Below are positions 37,557 through 46,394 of a stretch of DNA of 64,000 nucleotides, piece after piece (within the stretch, counting starts at the first letter, position 1; each line of letters opens with the position of its first letter). A model generated the notes under the pieces. It searched no databases and was not told the DNA's origin. It saw nothing but the letters and a program-made list of their open reading frames with translations. Source of the DNA: Rhizobium sp. CFBP 8762 (lineage in GTDB: Bacteria; Pseudomonadota; Alphaproteobacteria; Rhizobiales; Rhizobiaceae); contig NZ_JACYUD010000001.1 in the NCBI RefSeq assembly GCF_014841565.1, forward strand, positions 558,001-622,000, read 5' to 3'. The translations under genes and the position numbers were made by a program.

Positions 37557-39004
37557 TATCTCACCATACCCAAGAGCGCGTTCAACATCTCGTCTACAGC
37601 CTGCACCAGCTTTGCTGACGCCTTGTAGGACTGCTCCATTTCCATCAGAAGACTTAGCTCTTCTTCCATATTGACGCCGGTCTGGTTGCTCAGCGCCTGT
37701 GAAGTGCGTGCGACCATCGCGGATTTCGTGGTATCTGCGGCAGAGGCAGCTTTGCGATTCTGCTCCAGCCAACCGACGGACGCTGTGGAGTAAGCCAGGA
37801 TACTTTCGCTCGTGGGCCCTTCAGCCTCAGCAGCAAATGGCACTTTTGCGTTTAGCGCCTGGCCCCACGCTTTTAACTGGTCGCTGTAGCCAGCAAACCC
37901 TTCTTTATTCTTAATATAATCTGAACCATTCACACCGCCGTCGCGGAGCAACATTGGCGTTGCGATGACTGCCCTGTTGACCTTGATGGAGGCTGCGGCG
38001 CCGTTAACCACCTCACCATTTGGTCGGATTGCGTCCTGCGACCACGAAAATAAACCCGCCCTAGGCGGCAACCCCGCCGTGGTTGTGGTTTCCGCGAAAG
38101 ACGCCACAAGACTCCGCGCAATCTCATCCAACTGCTTCTGAAACACCGGAGCAATTTCATCGCGCAACTGCAGCAAGCCAGCCAATTTGCCTTGTCCCGT
38201 GGTGTTGGGACCAATACCGGCTGTTAATGGAACGCCATCGACCAGCACTGATTGGCCGACAATACCAGCCGGAAGGCTTGAGCTTGGTGTGAACGTAATT
38301 GCACGTGGCGCAGCCTCAAACAGGACCGAACCGTCATTGGTAAACAACACCATATCGTTTCCGGCGCGAGTGGCTGTCGAAACACCGACGATTTCCGCAA
38401 TCTGCTTCAACACCCGATCTCGTTCGTCGAGCGCATCAAGAGGATCGCCACCCGTTGCCGTTTCCCTAACAATAGTGTTGTTTGCAGCCTCAAATTCGTG
38501 CAAAAGGGTATTCAGGTCTTCGACTGTGCTCGCGATCTCCTGATCGGCGTTCTGCCGAATTTCCTGTATACCGTTTGCTGTCACATTCAGCGAATTGGCC
38601 ACATCTACTGAGCTGGCAACCGCGGCAGCAGCAACGGTGCTATCGCCGGGCTTCACGGCAAACGTTTGCAATGCGTCCTGAAATTTACCGAGATATGTTG
38701 ACGGCGCCGTTTCGTGCTTCGTCGTGCTACCCAGCAGCGACTGTAGCTGGGTCAGCCCGGTCGTCAAGGCCGTCTGCGCACTGGAACGGGAAATGCTCTC
38801 AATATTCTGGCGGAAAATTGCATCGTCCTGCGCCCGCTGGATTTTAACAATATTGGCTCCGGCACTGCTCGTTCCGGTAACGGCAATACGGCGTGAATAA
38901 TCCGTGTTGGCGGAATTGCGAATATTGTTAGAAATCACGGAAGTCTGCGTACCCGTATTATTGAATATGGATTGCGCAGTATTGATAGCGGACGCGAGCG
39001 ACAT
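37556..39004 (-). CDS. flgK: Flagellar hook-associated protein FlgK (HAP1)
   Basis: 482 residues. The N-terminal rod-hook motif is SLASAINTAQSIFNNTGTQT followed by VISNNIRNSANTDYSRR, and the C-terminus ends MEQSYKASAKLVQAVDEML. FlgK is the first junction protein on the hook. It starts 24 bp after flgE and overlaps flgL by one base. The length is typical of rhizobial FlgK, shorter than in enterics. Confidence 0.94.
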   Translation of the reverse strand: MSLASAINTAQSIFNNTGTQTSVISNNIRNSANTDYSRRIAVTGTSSAGANIVKIQRAQDDAIFRQNIESISRSSAQTALTTGLTQLQSLLGSTTKHETAPSTYLGKFQDALQTFAVKPGDSTVAAAAVASSVDVANSLNVTANGIQEIRQNADQEIASTVEDLNTLLHEFEAANNTIVRETATGGDPLDALDERDRVLKQIAEIVGVSTATRAGNDMVLFTNDGSVLFEAAPRAITFTPSSSLPAGIVGQSVLVDGVPLTAGIGPNTTGQGKLAGLLQLRDEIAPVFQKQLDEIARSLVASFAETTTTAGLPPRAGLFSWSQDAIRPNGEVVNGAAASIKVNRAVIATPMLLRDGGVNGSDYIKNKEGFAGYSDQLKAWGQALNAKVPFAAEAEGPTSESILAYSTASVGWLEQNRKAASAADTTKSAMVARTSQALSNQTGVNMEEELSLLMEMEQSYKASAKLVQAVDEMLNALLGMVR

Positions 39005-39028
39005 GGCTTAACCTTTGACGGGGAGTGT

Positions 39029-40261
39029 TTAGCGCTTCAGATTGACGAGAACATCCATCAAATCCGCTCCGGTCTGAAAGACCTTGGAATTTGCGGTGTA
39101 GCTACGCTGTGACTCGATCATGATGGTCAGTTCAGACGCCATATCGACATTGGAGCCTTCAAGCGTTTTCGACAGAATTTTACCGTAGCTGCCGGAGTTG
39201 GCAAAGCTTGTCGTAATAACTCCAGATTCTGGACCCTGTTGGTACACATTCGCTGCTAACGGTGTCAGTTGGTCCGGGCTGGGCACATCTGCCAACGCAA
39301 GGCGATACGTTGGCACTGGCGATCCACGCTCATAAGTAATGAAAACGATACCGTCTTTATCAATTGAAAAGTCCACAGCTTTACTCGGAGGCTGACCATT
39401 CTGATCACCCTTGCTGGCGGTAAAGTCGCGGCTGTCTTGGGTTGTATTCGAAATATTGAGCTCCATCGCGCCCAATACCACGCCGCCTGCGACAACTTCT
39501 TTTGTCTTGATTACACCAGTAAAATTGCCTTTCTTTTCCAGCTTACCATTAGTATCGAATGTTAGTGTTAGTGGCGTTTCACCCTCTAACTTGGTTCCAG
39601 TTTTGCGATCAACAATCGACAAAGTCCACGTGTTTGCAGCTGGAGTTGCAGAGTTATCTTTTGTGTAAGTAAAGTCGAGAATTCGCGTATTGCCCTGACT
39701 ATCATAAACAGAAAGAGAGCTTTTCTGTACGCTGCCCGGAACACCATTGGCTGGCAGATTGGGATCCATTACACCGGTGGTGGTCGGGATAATTCTAGCT
39801 GCGAGACCACCGACGTTGATTTTTTCCATTCCATCGAAGCTGTTAACAACCATGGTTGGCTCAGCACCGGCTACATATTTATAGCCCATCAAGGCGAAGC
39901 CGCCGGAATTGATTAACTCTCCAGCACCGTTTTTCGTAAATGCTCCCGCGCGTGTCAAAAAATTGCCGCCGTTGACATCGGACACAATAAAAAAGCCGTT
40001 TCCATCAATAGCAAGGTCGGAGTTTGACGAGGTATTGACCGGCACCCCCGATTCCGACACCGCGTAACGCACGCTGGTCGTCACGCCACCGGAATTGTAG
40101 GTGCCACCGCCCGATGGCAAGATCATCGACGAGAACTCGGTCGAAGCCCGCTTGTACCCCGTGGTACTCGCATTCGCGATGTTATCGGCAACCGTGCCCA
40201 GACGGTTGGCCTGTGCGTTCATGCCCGATACGCCGGTTCTCATCGTGCCGTAGAGACTCAT
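39029..40261 (-). CDS. flgE: Flagellar hook protein FlgE
   Basis: 410 residues from the ATG at 40261, preceded by GAGGAA. The N-terminus reads MSLYGTMRTGVSGMNAQANR with NIANASTTGYKRA (rod/hook signature), and the C-terminus ELTIMIESQRSYTANSKVF pairs with it in the core of the hook. It is the first gene of the flgE-flgK-flgL-flaF-flbT-flgD-fliQ-flhA-fliR unit and lies downstream of rem, which is separated by a terminator. Rem is known in S. meliloti to activate this class of genes. Confidence 0.96.
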   Translation of the reverse strand: MSLYGTMRTGVSGMNAQANRLGTVADNIANASTTGYKRASTEFSSMILPSGGGTYNSGGVTTSVRYAVSESGVPVNTSSNSDLAIDGNGFFIVSDVNGGNFLTRAGAFTKNGAGELINSGGFALMGYKYVAGAEPTMVVNSFDGMEKINVGGLAARIIPTTTGVMDPNLPANGVPGSVQKSSLSVYDSQGNTRILDFTYTKDNSATPAANTWTLSIVDRKTGTKLEGETPLTLTFDTNGKLEKKGNFTGVIKTKEVVAGGVVLGAMELNISNTTQDSRDFTASKGDQNGQPPSKAVDFSIDKDGIVFITYERGSPVPTYRLALADVPSPDQLTPLAANVYQQGPESGVITTSFANSGSYGKILSKTLEGSNVDMASELTIMIESQRSYTANSKVFQTGADLMDVLVNLKR

Positions 40262-40348
40262 GTCGATTCCTCGTTGTCCGTTCCTTCGTCCTTTACGGTT
40301 TGGGCCTTGCGTGAACCTGTTGGGCGAGATCATTGAAAACGTAACCAT

Positions 40349-40384
40349 AAAAAAACCTCCGAACACTTGGATAGTGATCGGAGG
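40349..40384 (-). terminator. Intrinsic terminator after rem
   Basis: CCTCCGA (40356-40362) and TCGGAGG (40378-40384) form the stem, with adjoining CAC/GTG pairing; on the minus strand it is followed by seven Ts (40349-40355). It separates rem from flgE, so flgE needs its own promoter in the short gap 40262-40348. Confidence 0.9.
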
Positions 40385-40414
40385 CGTTATATTATACTTG
40401 GGAGTATAGAATCT

Positions 40415-41086
40415 TTAGTTCCAGTCGATGCAATATCCAAGGAAACGCTTGGAATCAATCGGGTCAAAACTGAGTCTTTTACGGAGCTTCTTCCTCAGCT
40501 TGCTGATATGGCTTTCGACCACGTTTTCTTCGACGTCCTCGTCGAAAATACCATAAATCGCATTGAAAATTTGTGATTTTGAGACCCGGCGACCGCGATT
40601 GGCGACGAGATACTCCAGAATGCGGCGTTCGCGACGCGGAAGCGCAAAAATTTCGCCATTGATTTCGGGGTCGCGACCATCGGAGAACACGCGGATCTGG
40701 CCGATGTCAGTATAATTCGTGAGGGCTCTCAACCGACGGCGAATAGCTGCGGCGCGCGCGAGAATTTCACGCGGGTGAACCGGCTTACGCACGACATCAT
40801 CCACCCCGCAATCAAAGAAGGCGAGCGTTGTTTCCAGAGAATGCGAGTCGCTGACAGCAATGACCGGCGCCATGGAGCGATCACGAATGGCACGCGGAAG
40901 GTTCAGCGCCATATCACCCTGCCCGATTAGAAATGCTTCAACAGCATCAATATCCGTATCGGCGGCGGTGCTGACCCACTCTCCAAATTCTTTCGGATCG
41001 AACCCAGTGGAGGGCACACCTTCGCGTCCGAACAGAGAGGTGTAACCATTTTTTACGAGCTCGCGCTCGTCAACCACTACGATCAT
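40415..41086 (-). CDS. rem: OmpR-type response regulator of flagellar genes, Rem (FtcR)
   Basis: 223 residues. An N-terminal receiver-like domain ([14 protein letters not shown] ... [21 protein letters not shown]) is followed by a C-terminal winged helix (about 125-222: [32 protein letters not shown]). The receiver lacks the usual phospho-acceptor aspartate environment (VVDERE at the start, and [11 protein letters not shown] after the third strand), in line with an orphan regulator without a partner kinase. In S. meliloti Rem is activated by VisNR and in turn activates later flagellar genes; Brucella FtcR is its homologue. A 241-bp A+T-rich leader precedes it. Confidence 0.95.
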   Translation of the reverse strand: MIVVVDERELVKNGYTSLFGREGVPSTGFDPKEFGEWVSTAADTDIDAVEAFLIGQGDMALNLPRAIRDRSMAPVIAVSDSHSLETTLAFFDCGVDDVVRKPVHPREILARAAAIRRRLRALTNYTDIGQIRVFSDGRDPEINGEIFALPRRERRILEYLVANRGRRVSKSQIFNAIYGIFDEDVEENVVESHISKLRKKLRKRLSFDPIDSKRFLGYCIDWN

Positions 41087-41327
41087 GTGACCGGCTCCGA
41101 ATCAATATCTGCAATATTTGTTAGGCAAGAAATACGCAGCCGCTAATTTATGAACAACTCTAGGAATTAAATGGCAGGAACTCACAGTTGATGCGGTTGG
41201 AGGTGCTGATTTGATCAATATCTAGTAGGTCGTTAACCATAACCATCTAAATTGTGGTGGAAAAAGTTAATGCTTTAATAACGCCTCTTGTGAATCAAAA
41301 ATTCATTCAGGAGCTTTCTCGAAGCTT

Positions 41328-41870
41328 CTAACGGCAGAACTGGAGAGCATTTGTCGTCCACTGCCCGTAACCGGTTGCGACAAGATTTGCGATGACACGG
41401 CAAACGTATTTTTTCTGCGCCGGATCGTTGTTCGGACCGGCATGATACCGCGCCACGGCCATCGTCCAGCTTTCATGCCGCCTGCGGAGATCGGCGAGAA
41501 ATTTGGCCGCATACTCAACATTCTGACGCGGGTTCAACATGGCTTCAGGTGATGCAAACTGCTGGCTGTGAAAGTAGTAGTTGATCTGCATACAGCCAAG
41601 GTCGATCAGTTTGGCTCCCTGTGCAACAGCGCCGTAGAAGTGTTGAACGGCCTCCTGCTGAGTTGCAGCGAATACCGGTTTTCCCTCGATATTCAGTGCA
41701 AATGGACTCAAAGACCCCTTCCGACCGGTTTCCGTAAGTCCAACGGAGTATAAAATTCCTTCTGGAATACTATACTTGGAAGCTGCAGCCTGTATTTCAC
41801 GCTCACAGGCGCCGGAATTGGCAAATGCGCTAGAGGTAGACGCCGCCGCGGACACTATTGTCGACGCCAT
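41328..41870 (-). CDS. Lytic transglycosylase, single-domain SLT type
   Basis: 180 residues from the ATG at 41870, with a short signal peptide (MASTIVSAAASTSSAFA, cleavage near residue 17). The catalytic glutamate is in YSVGLTETGR at 41-50 (Glu47), followed by LGCMQINYYFH at 91-101 and AVARYHAGPN at 138-147, all standard for the lysozyme-like fold. It cuts peptidoglycan in the periplasm, presumably to let the rod pass, since the FlgJ here lacks a hydrolase. It overlaps the end of motD by 41 bp in another frame. A longer N-terminal reading exists but lacks a start with ribosome-site support. Confidence 0.85.
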   Translation of the reverse strand: MASTIVSAAASTSSAFANSGACEREIQAAASKYSIPEGILYSVGLTETGRKGSLSPFALNIEGKPVFAATQQEAVQHFYGAVAQGAKLIDLGCMQINYYFHSQQFASPEAMLNPRQNVEYAAKFLADLRRRHESWTMAVARYHAGPNNDPAQKKYVCRVIANLVATGYGQWTTNALQFCR

Positions 41871-43158
41871 AATCAACAGCCGGATCGAGCCTGGAATCTT
41901 CCCGCGTATGACGATCGTCTCGGCTGGAAGACTGAGGATTGCCTTGTTGCTGCTGGCTCTGCGCAAAGCTTCCCTGCTGTCCCTGCCGCGACTGTTGTCC
42001 AGACTGATTATCCGTTTGAACCGTTGCAATATCCGAAGACACCAGCCGCACGTTGATTTGATCAATTTCGAAGCCCTGTGCTTGAAGTGTCTTGATGATA
42101 GCCGACTGATCATCACTCAGTTGGCGGAAGGCTGCACCTGTTTCGACGCGTAGGTCCACGCTCAACGCCTCGCCCGACAATCGCAGCGTTGCAACAACAG
42201 AGCCCAGTTCAACAGGCGTCAGCTGCAGCTTCAACGTGTTGACGACTTTGCTGGTCGCATCGTCCAGCACAACCAGCGATGATTGCCCGGTTTGGACAAG
42301 AGCCGTTTCCTTTGCCAATGCGGAAGAAATCAGCGCCACATTGTTGGTGGCCGGCAGGCCAAGATATCGGCGGGAGTCCAGCACGGTCACTGTCTCTACC
42401 TTCTCGCCCGTGACAGCCGTTGTGTCCTTGCGCGCACCCTCAGCAAGCGCAGAGATTGCCACGTTTACCGATGCTCCCTTGCCATCAGCCCGGGCGAAGC
42501 GAAAGGTTTTGTCCGGCTCGGTCGGCATCGGCGCATCGGTGTCGGAGCCTTCGGTAATTTGGGTTGCTGGCGGTGACACCGTAGAAGCCGCTGATTTGCG
42601 ATCAGCTATATCTGAACGGCCTGTTGCCAACGACTTTGGTAGAGTTTCGACCACCAGAGGCATGAGTTGCGGTTGCGGCGACACACTGCTGACCGCAACG
42701 GTATCCGGGGTAGATGCTTGAACGGGTGGAGGTGTCGGTGCTGTCTGCAGCAACTCCAGCATATCATCAACAGAACGCTTGCTGTCTGTGGCGTCAGATA
42801 ATTGGCTTCGTTTTGTCTCCGGCTTGGCAGGGACTTCATTCACACGAACGTCTTGATTGAAGCTGGGCTCCACAGTGTTGTCCGTCTTGGACAACGTTGT
42901 TTCCGGCACAGTATTTTTGTCTGCAGCATCAATCCGGTGTTTCGCATCGGTGGATGGCATCACATCCGCAAACCTCAAGAATTTATTATCCGAATTTTCG
43001 TTCCCCGGCTTGGGCAACTCCGGTTTTTCCAGGCTTTTGAACACGCTGTCGAAGTCGCCGCCATTGCCACCAGTATCGTCTTGAGACTGGCCGATCACGC
43101 CTTTGTCTGGAGAGCGCAGACTGGGAGCAAGCACAGGGTTTGAATCGACAAACGTCAT
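41830..43158 (-). CDS. fliK: Flagellar hook-length control protein (MotD, the rhizobial FliK)
   Basis: 442 residues. The N-terminal two-thirds is low-complexity, rich in Pro, Thr, Ser, Asp and Lys, as in all FliK proteins. The C-terminal export-switch domain shows LKLQLTPVELGSVVATLRLS, VDLRVETGAAFRQL and LQAQGFEIDQINVRL. In S. meliloti the gene called motD was shown to encode the hook-length regulator and reassigned as FliK. It overlaps motC by 4 bp upstream and the transglycosylase gene downstream. A Gln-rich tail (SGQQSRQGQQGSFAQSQQQQ) follows the domain. Confidence 0.9.
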   Translation of the reverse strand: MTFVDSNPVLAPSLRSPDKGVIGQSQDDTGGNGGDFDSVFKSLEKPELPKPGNENSDNKFLRFADVMPSTDAKHRIDAADKNTVPETTLSKTDNTVEPSFNQDVRVNEVPAKPETKRSQLSDATDSKRSVDDMLELLQTAPTPPPVQASTPDTVAVSSVSPQPQLMPLVVETLPKSLATGRSDIADRKSAASTVSPPATQITEGSDTDAPMPTEPDKTFRFARADGKGASVNVAISALAEGARKDTTAVTGEKVETVTVLDSRRYLGLPATNNVALISSALAKETALVQTGQSSLVVLDDATSKVVNTLKLQLTPVELGSVVATLRLSGEALSVDLRVETGAAFRQLSDDQSAIIKTLQAQGFEIDQINVRLVSSDIATVQTDNQSGQQSRQGQQGSFAQSQQQQGNPQSSSRDDRHTREDSRLDPAVDYGVDNSVRGGVYL

Positions 43159-44417
43159 TTTTGTTCTTTCTTCAACAGCGCATCAATGTCGTCCAGCCGA
43201 CTTTTGCCTTGGCCAACGAAACGATCAAACTCAGGATCAGTCACCATCGTCTCACCCTTGCTTACCGCGGGCGTGGCTTGAGGCATTTCATTATCTACTG
43301 CTACATCAATTTTTGGTTGCAGAACCGCTTTAAGATCTGCGCCTTGTGTCAAGCTGTCGGCCATGGGCTTGCGCAACACTTCCTGTGCCACGGCTCGTGC
43401 CGCCTCCCGCAATGCCTGATCACGCTGGGACAGCATCGTCGGTGCAATTGAGTCAATGCGCTGTATGGATGAAACAATGTCACCAAAGGGGACGCCCACA
43501 AGCCCGGAATAGAGCTCTGCCAGGGTCCGCGCGCGCGCGGAAGTATCGTCAGACAGCGCCATTGCCTGTTCAGACGCTGTTTTCGCCAGATCGTGCCGCC
43601 CCATGATCGCAGCGCGGCGCGCAATGCGCAGATAAATTTCGCGCCGTCGCGGTACATCGACGAAAGACAAAATTTCCATGACTTTCGCGCGTGCGGTGCT
43701 ATCCAGATCCTTGACTGCAATTGCCACGAAAGCATCAGCAAACTGCCCCGCATAGGGTGAGGTGAGGAAGCGGCGCGCATAGGCCGAAGCGTAGTTCAAG
43801 CCGCGCGCGTGCATGTCCTCGGTTTGCGATGCAACGATGATGGAGCGCCTGAGGGCAGATTCTTCAATCAGGGTTCCGGGCGCGGTCAGCCGTGCCCAAT
43901 CATAGAACTCCAAGGCTGCAATCGCGCTTTTCTGCGCCGTTGCGTTGCCGGCAACGAGCGCAAGATACGGCGCCAGGACGGACTGGCGATATTCTGGAAA
44001 CAGGTCTGTGAGGGTTTTTCCCGCCGTTACACCGCGGCCATTCAAATAGCGGCGCAGCGCATCGGTTATGCGGCTGTCAAAATTGCCGTCAATATCGTTT
44101 TCCGCTAGTTTATCCAACGTAGCCGGGTTACCACCGCTCATTGCGTAGATCATTGCCGCATCGACATTGCGCTGATCCCTGAATACCTCCCGGCTGACGG
44201 ATTTCAACCGCTGGTCGAGGGCATTCAAAAGGAAGGTCTGCATTTCAGCGGCCGAATGGTCACCTAAAATCACTGAATCCTGCACATATTGCAAGGAGCG
44301 AAGCATCTGCCAAGGCTCAAGCTCCTGGGGCACCTTCTGCTCGGCCCAAACACCCGCAGACGGCCACAAAGCCAGCAGCGCTGTGGAGAGCAGGAGCTTT
44401 CGGGCCAGTTGCAGCAT
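43155..44417 (-). CDS. motC: Periplasmic motility protein MotC
   Basis: 420 residues with a signal peptide (MLQLARKLLLSTALLALWPSAGVWA, cleavage near 25) and a helix-rich body that starts EQKVPQELEPWQMLRSLQYVQD, the usual MotC opening. In S. meliloti MotC is a periplasmic protein binding MotB and adjusting rotary speed. It is placed between motB and fliK; the motB stop and its ATG are one base apart. Its chaperone MotE is encoded at 51574-52071. Confidence 0.93.
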   Translation of the reverse strand: MLQLARKLLLSTALLALWPSAGVWAEQKVPQELEPWQMLRSLQYVQDSVILGDHSAAEMQTFLLNALDQRLKSVSREVFRDQRNVDAAMIYAMSGGNPATLDKLAENDIDGNFDSRITDALRRYLNGRGVTAGKTLTDLFPEYRQSVLAPYLALVAGNATAQKSAIAALEFYDWARLTAPGTLIEESALRRSIIVASQTEDMHARGLNYASAYARRFLTSPYAGQFADAFVAIAVKDLDSTARAKVMEILSFVDVPRRREIYLRIARRAAIMGRHDLAKTASEQAMALSDDTSARARTLAELYSGLVGVPFGDIVSSIQRIDSIAPTMLSQRDQALREAARAVAQEVLRKPMADSLTQGADLKAVLQPKIDVAVDNEMPQATPAVSKGETMVTDPEFDRFVGQGKSRLDDIDALLKKEQK

Positions 44418-44418
44418 G

Positions 44419-45597
44419 TCACTTTTGCTCCGCTTGCAGCAGGATTTCTATGCGTCTGTTGGCCGGTGCCAGCGGGTCGGTTGGCACTTGCAGCCGGCGG
44501 TCTGCAAACCCGCTGACCTGCGTAATGCGATTTTCATTCAGGCCGCCCCGCACCAGCATATAGTAAGCGCTCTGCGCCCGGTCAGTCGAAAGCCTCCAAT
44601 TGTCCGCCTCGCCCGCTTTGAAGGGGCGCGCATCGGTATGGCCTCGGATCAGCACCGACCCGTTTCGCTCAGCCAACACCTTGGCGATTTTTTCCATGGC
44701 AATCACCAGATCGCGCTTGGGCAATGCGGAGCCGATGTCAAACATCGGCGTATCCACCTGCTCGCTGACACTCACCAGCAGTCCGCCTTCGGAAGGTTTG
44801 ACCACCACGCCTTCCGGCATGCGTCCGGCCTCTGCGCCTAGCGCTTTGGCAATCTCTGCCTGTAGATCGGCAGCATTTTTTTCGGCCTGCTCCGCTTCGA
44901 CCTCCACCGGCGGTTTGGCTTGCGCCGCGTCCTTAAGATCATCCTTCAAGGCCTTATCCTCGGAAGGAAGGACCGTATCGGGCAAGTCTTCCGACGTCGT
45001 TGCATCCGGGCGGGCCTGCGCGACGCTTACCTGTTTGGTCCAGAAATCGGGATCAAAGGGGTCGCGATACGCCTCCCCGCCAGACGCGCCGGTTGACGGG
45101 CCGGAGAGCGCGGCACCTCCCTCGCCTTTCTTGCTGATGTTGGCTTGCAGGCCGGTGTCCTGAGCAATTTCCGCCAGCACGGCATAGGGATTGTCGAAGA
45201 AGTCGGCCTCGGAATAGGTCGTTTCCTCGCCCGAAGTTGCGGCGAGATCATCACCCTTTTTGGCTTCGCCGCCGGACTTGAACTGCTTGCCATCCGTCTT
45301 GGATTTGTCGTTAAGTTGTTCGCCCTTGGCTTCTTCAACCGGCTTTTTCAGGCCCCGTTCGGAGGGCTTGGCATCGGTCAACTTCATGGGGTTAAAGTAG
45401 GATGCGACCGAGGCTTTTGTTTCCTCATTGGCAGCGTTGACCAGCCACATGACAAGAAAAAACGCCATCATCGCCGTCATGAAATCGGCATAGGCAATCT
45501 TCCACGCGCCGCCGTGATGGCCGTCATGGTTGCCATTGTGCCGTTTGATGATGATGATTTCGTTCTTGCCGTGGTGGTGGCCTTCGTTGTCGCTCAT
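44419..45597 (-). CDS. motB: Flagellar stator protein MotB
   Basis: 392 residues. A His-rich cytoplasmic start (GHHHGKN, HDGHHGG) precedes the single transmembrane helix AYADFMTAMMAFFLVMWLVN from about residue 36, with the proton-carrying aspartate Asp38. The C-terminal OmpA-like peptidoglycan-binding domain (about 265-385) has VLIRGHTDARPFKAGEADN and RLSTDRAQSAYYMLV. A long charged linker lies between. It forms the stator with MotA, encoded separately at 58621-59493. It overlaps the FliH-like gene by 4 bp. Confidence 0.95.
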   Translation of the reverse strand: MSDNEGHHHGKNEIIIIKRHNGNHDGHHGGAWKIAYADFMTAMMAFFLVMWLVNAANEETKASVASYFNPMKLTDAKPSERGLKKPVEEAKGEQLNDKSKTDGKQFKSGGEAKKGDDLAATSGEETTYSEADFFDNPYAVLAEIAQDTGLQANISKKGEGGAALSGPSTGASGGEAYRDPFDPDFWTKQVSVAQARPDATTSEDLPDTVLPSEDKALKDDLKDAAQAKPPVEVEAEQAEKNAADLQAEIAKALGAEAGRMPEGVVVKPSEGGLLVSVSEQVDTPMFDIGSALPKRDLVIAMEKIAKVLAERNGSVLIRGHTDARPFKAGEADNWRLSTDRAQSAYYMLVRGGLNENRITQVSGFADRRLQVPTDPLAPANRRIEILLQAEQK

Positions 45598-46238
45598 GCG
45601 AGAGCCTTCTCCAGCGTTTCAGCCCACGCGGCCAGCCGCGTTACCATGATCGTATCACCAAATTCCACGGATACATCAGCATCATCTGTTTCAACATGAC
45701 GAAACGCAAGATTGCCGGTGGCAAGTTTGGTTTTGAGCGCGTCAAACAGGCTTTTGGGTCCGCTAATGGTGATGGTCACGATCTCACCCGCTTCCAGCCC
45801 TTGCTGCACGGTGGCGGCCAAGTCAGCCAAGGTTTTTTCCACCAGAACTCCATCCAGCACCGGCAACAGCGCCCGTGCGGTCTGGTCGCTAACGGCAGTC
45901 ACGATCATTTTGGATGCTTCGTTGAACCGCTCGAAAATCATTGCAGCGATGTCCTGCTCGCAGGTTGCGCGCAGGGCTTCCATCTCCAGCGCGTGGGCGG
46001 CTTTGAGATCAGCGATGTGCTGAGCGTGCTGCGCATCCAACTCCGCGATTGCCGCCTCACGCCCGCGCGAAAAAGCCGTGGCGCGTTCCAGATCGATATC
46101 GATTCGCGGCTGCACGGGGGGGGCGTCCCGCGTGGATATGTCGGTGTCGAAATCGGCAAAAAACTTTGGCGATGGCGACGAGAAGGATGCGCGGGGGGCG
46201 CTGAAATCCTTGAGATATCGGGAAATAGGAGCGGTCAT
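45594..46238 (-). CDS. FliH-like protein encoded between the flagellin gene and motB
   Basis: 214 residues from the ATG at 46238, with GGAGAG 6-11 bp upstream. A helical middle (AFSRGREAAIAELDAQHAQH, then ADLKAAHALEMEALRATCEQ) leads to a C-terminal alpha/beta part: ALLPVLDGVLVEKTLADLAA, IVTITISGPKSLFDALKTKL, VSVEFGDTIMVTRLAAWAET. This follows the plan of FliH/YscL, the ATPase regulator: amphipathic coiled coil, then the domain that contacts the ATPase C-terminus. FliH is not otherwise found in this island although FliI is present. The identification is by pattern; the S. meliloti counterpart at this place is generally called hypothetical. Confidence 0.6.
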   Translation of the reverse strand: MTAPISRYLKDFSAPRASFSSPSPKFFADFDTDISTRDAPPVQPRIDIDLERATAFSRGREAAIAELDAQHAQHIADLKAAHALEMEALRATCEQDIAAMIFERFNEASKMIVTAVSDQTARALLPVLDGVLVEKTLADLAATVQQGLEAGEIVTITISGPKSLFDALKTKLATGNLAFRHVETDDADVSVEFGDTIMVTRLAAWAETLEKALA

Positions 46239-46344
46239 CATGGCTCTCCGCGCCATTTGAGACATGGCGGCATTGCTAACTGGATAATGAGACCTACGGT
46301 TTTAATCTTGCGCGAGGGTGAAGATGCCCGCGCCACAGACGGCA

Positions 46345-46374
46345 TAAAAAAGCCGCGCAAAATGCGCGGCTTAA
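46345..46374 (-). terminator. Intrinsic terminator of the flagellin gene
   Basis: GCCGCGC (46352-46358) and GCGCGGC (46364-46370) form the stem, and on the minus strand it is followed by six Ts. It lies about 25 bp after the flagellin stop, so the flagellin mRNA is monocistronic. Confidence 0.93.
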
Positions 46375-46394
46375 AAGTGTGAAACCAAATAGGC

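Noticed and set aside
37557-37772. N-terminal extension of flgL into flgK
   Set aside because: It lies wholly over the conserved C-terminus of FlgK in another frame; the TAATG junction is the natural start.
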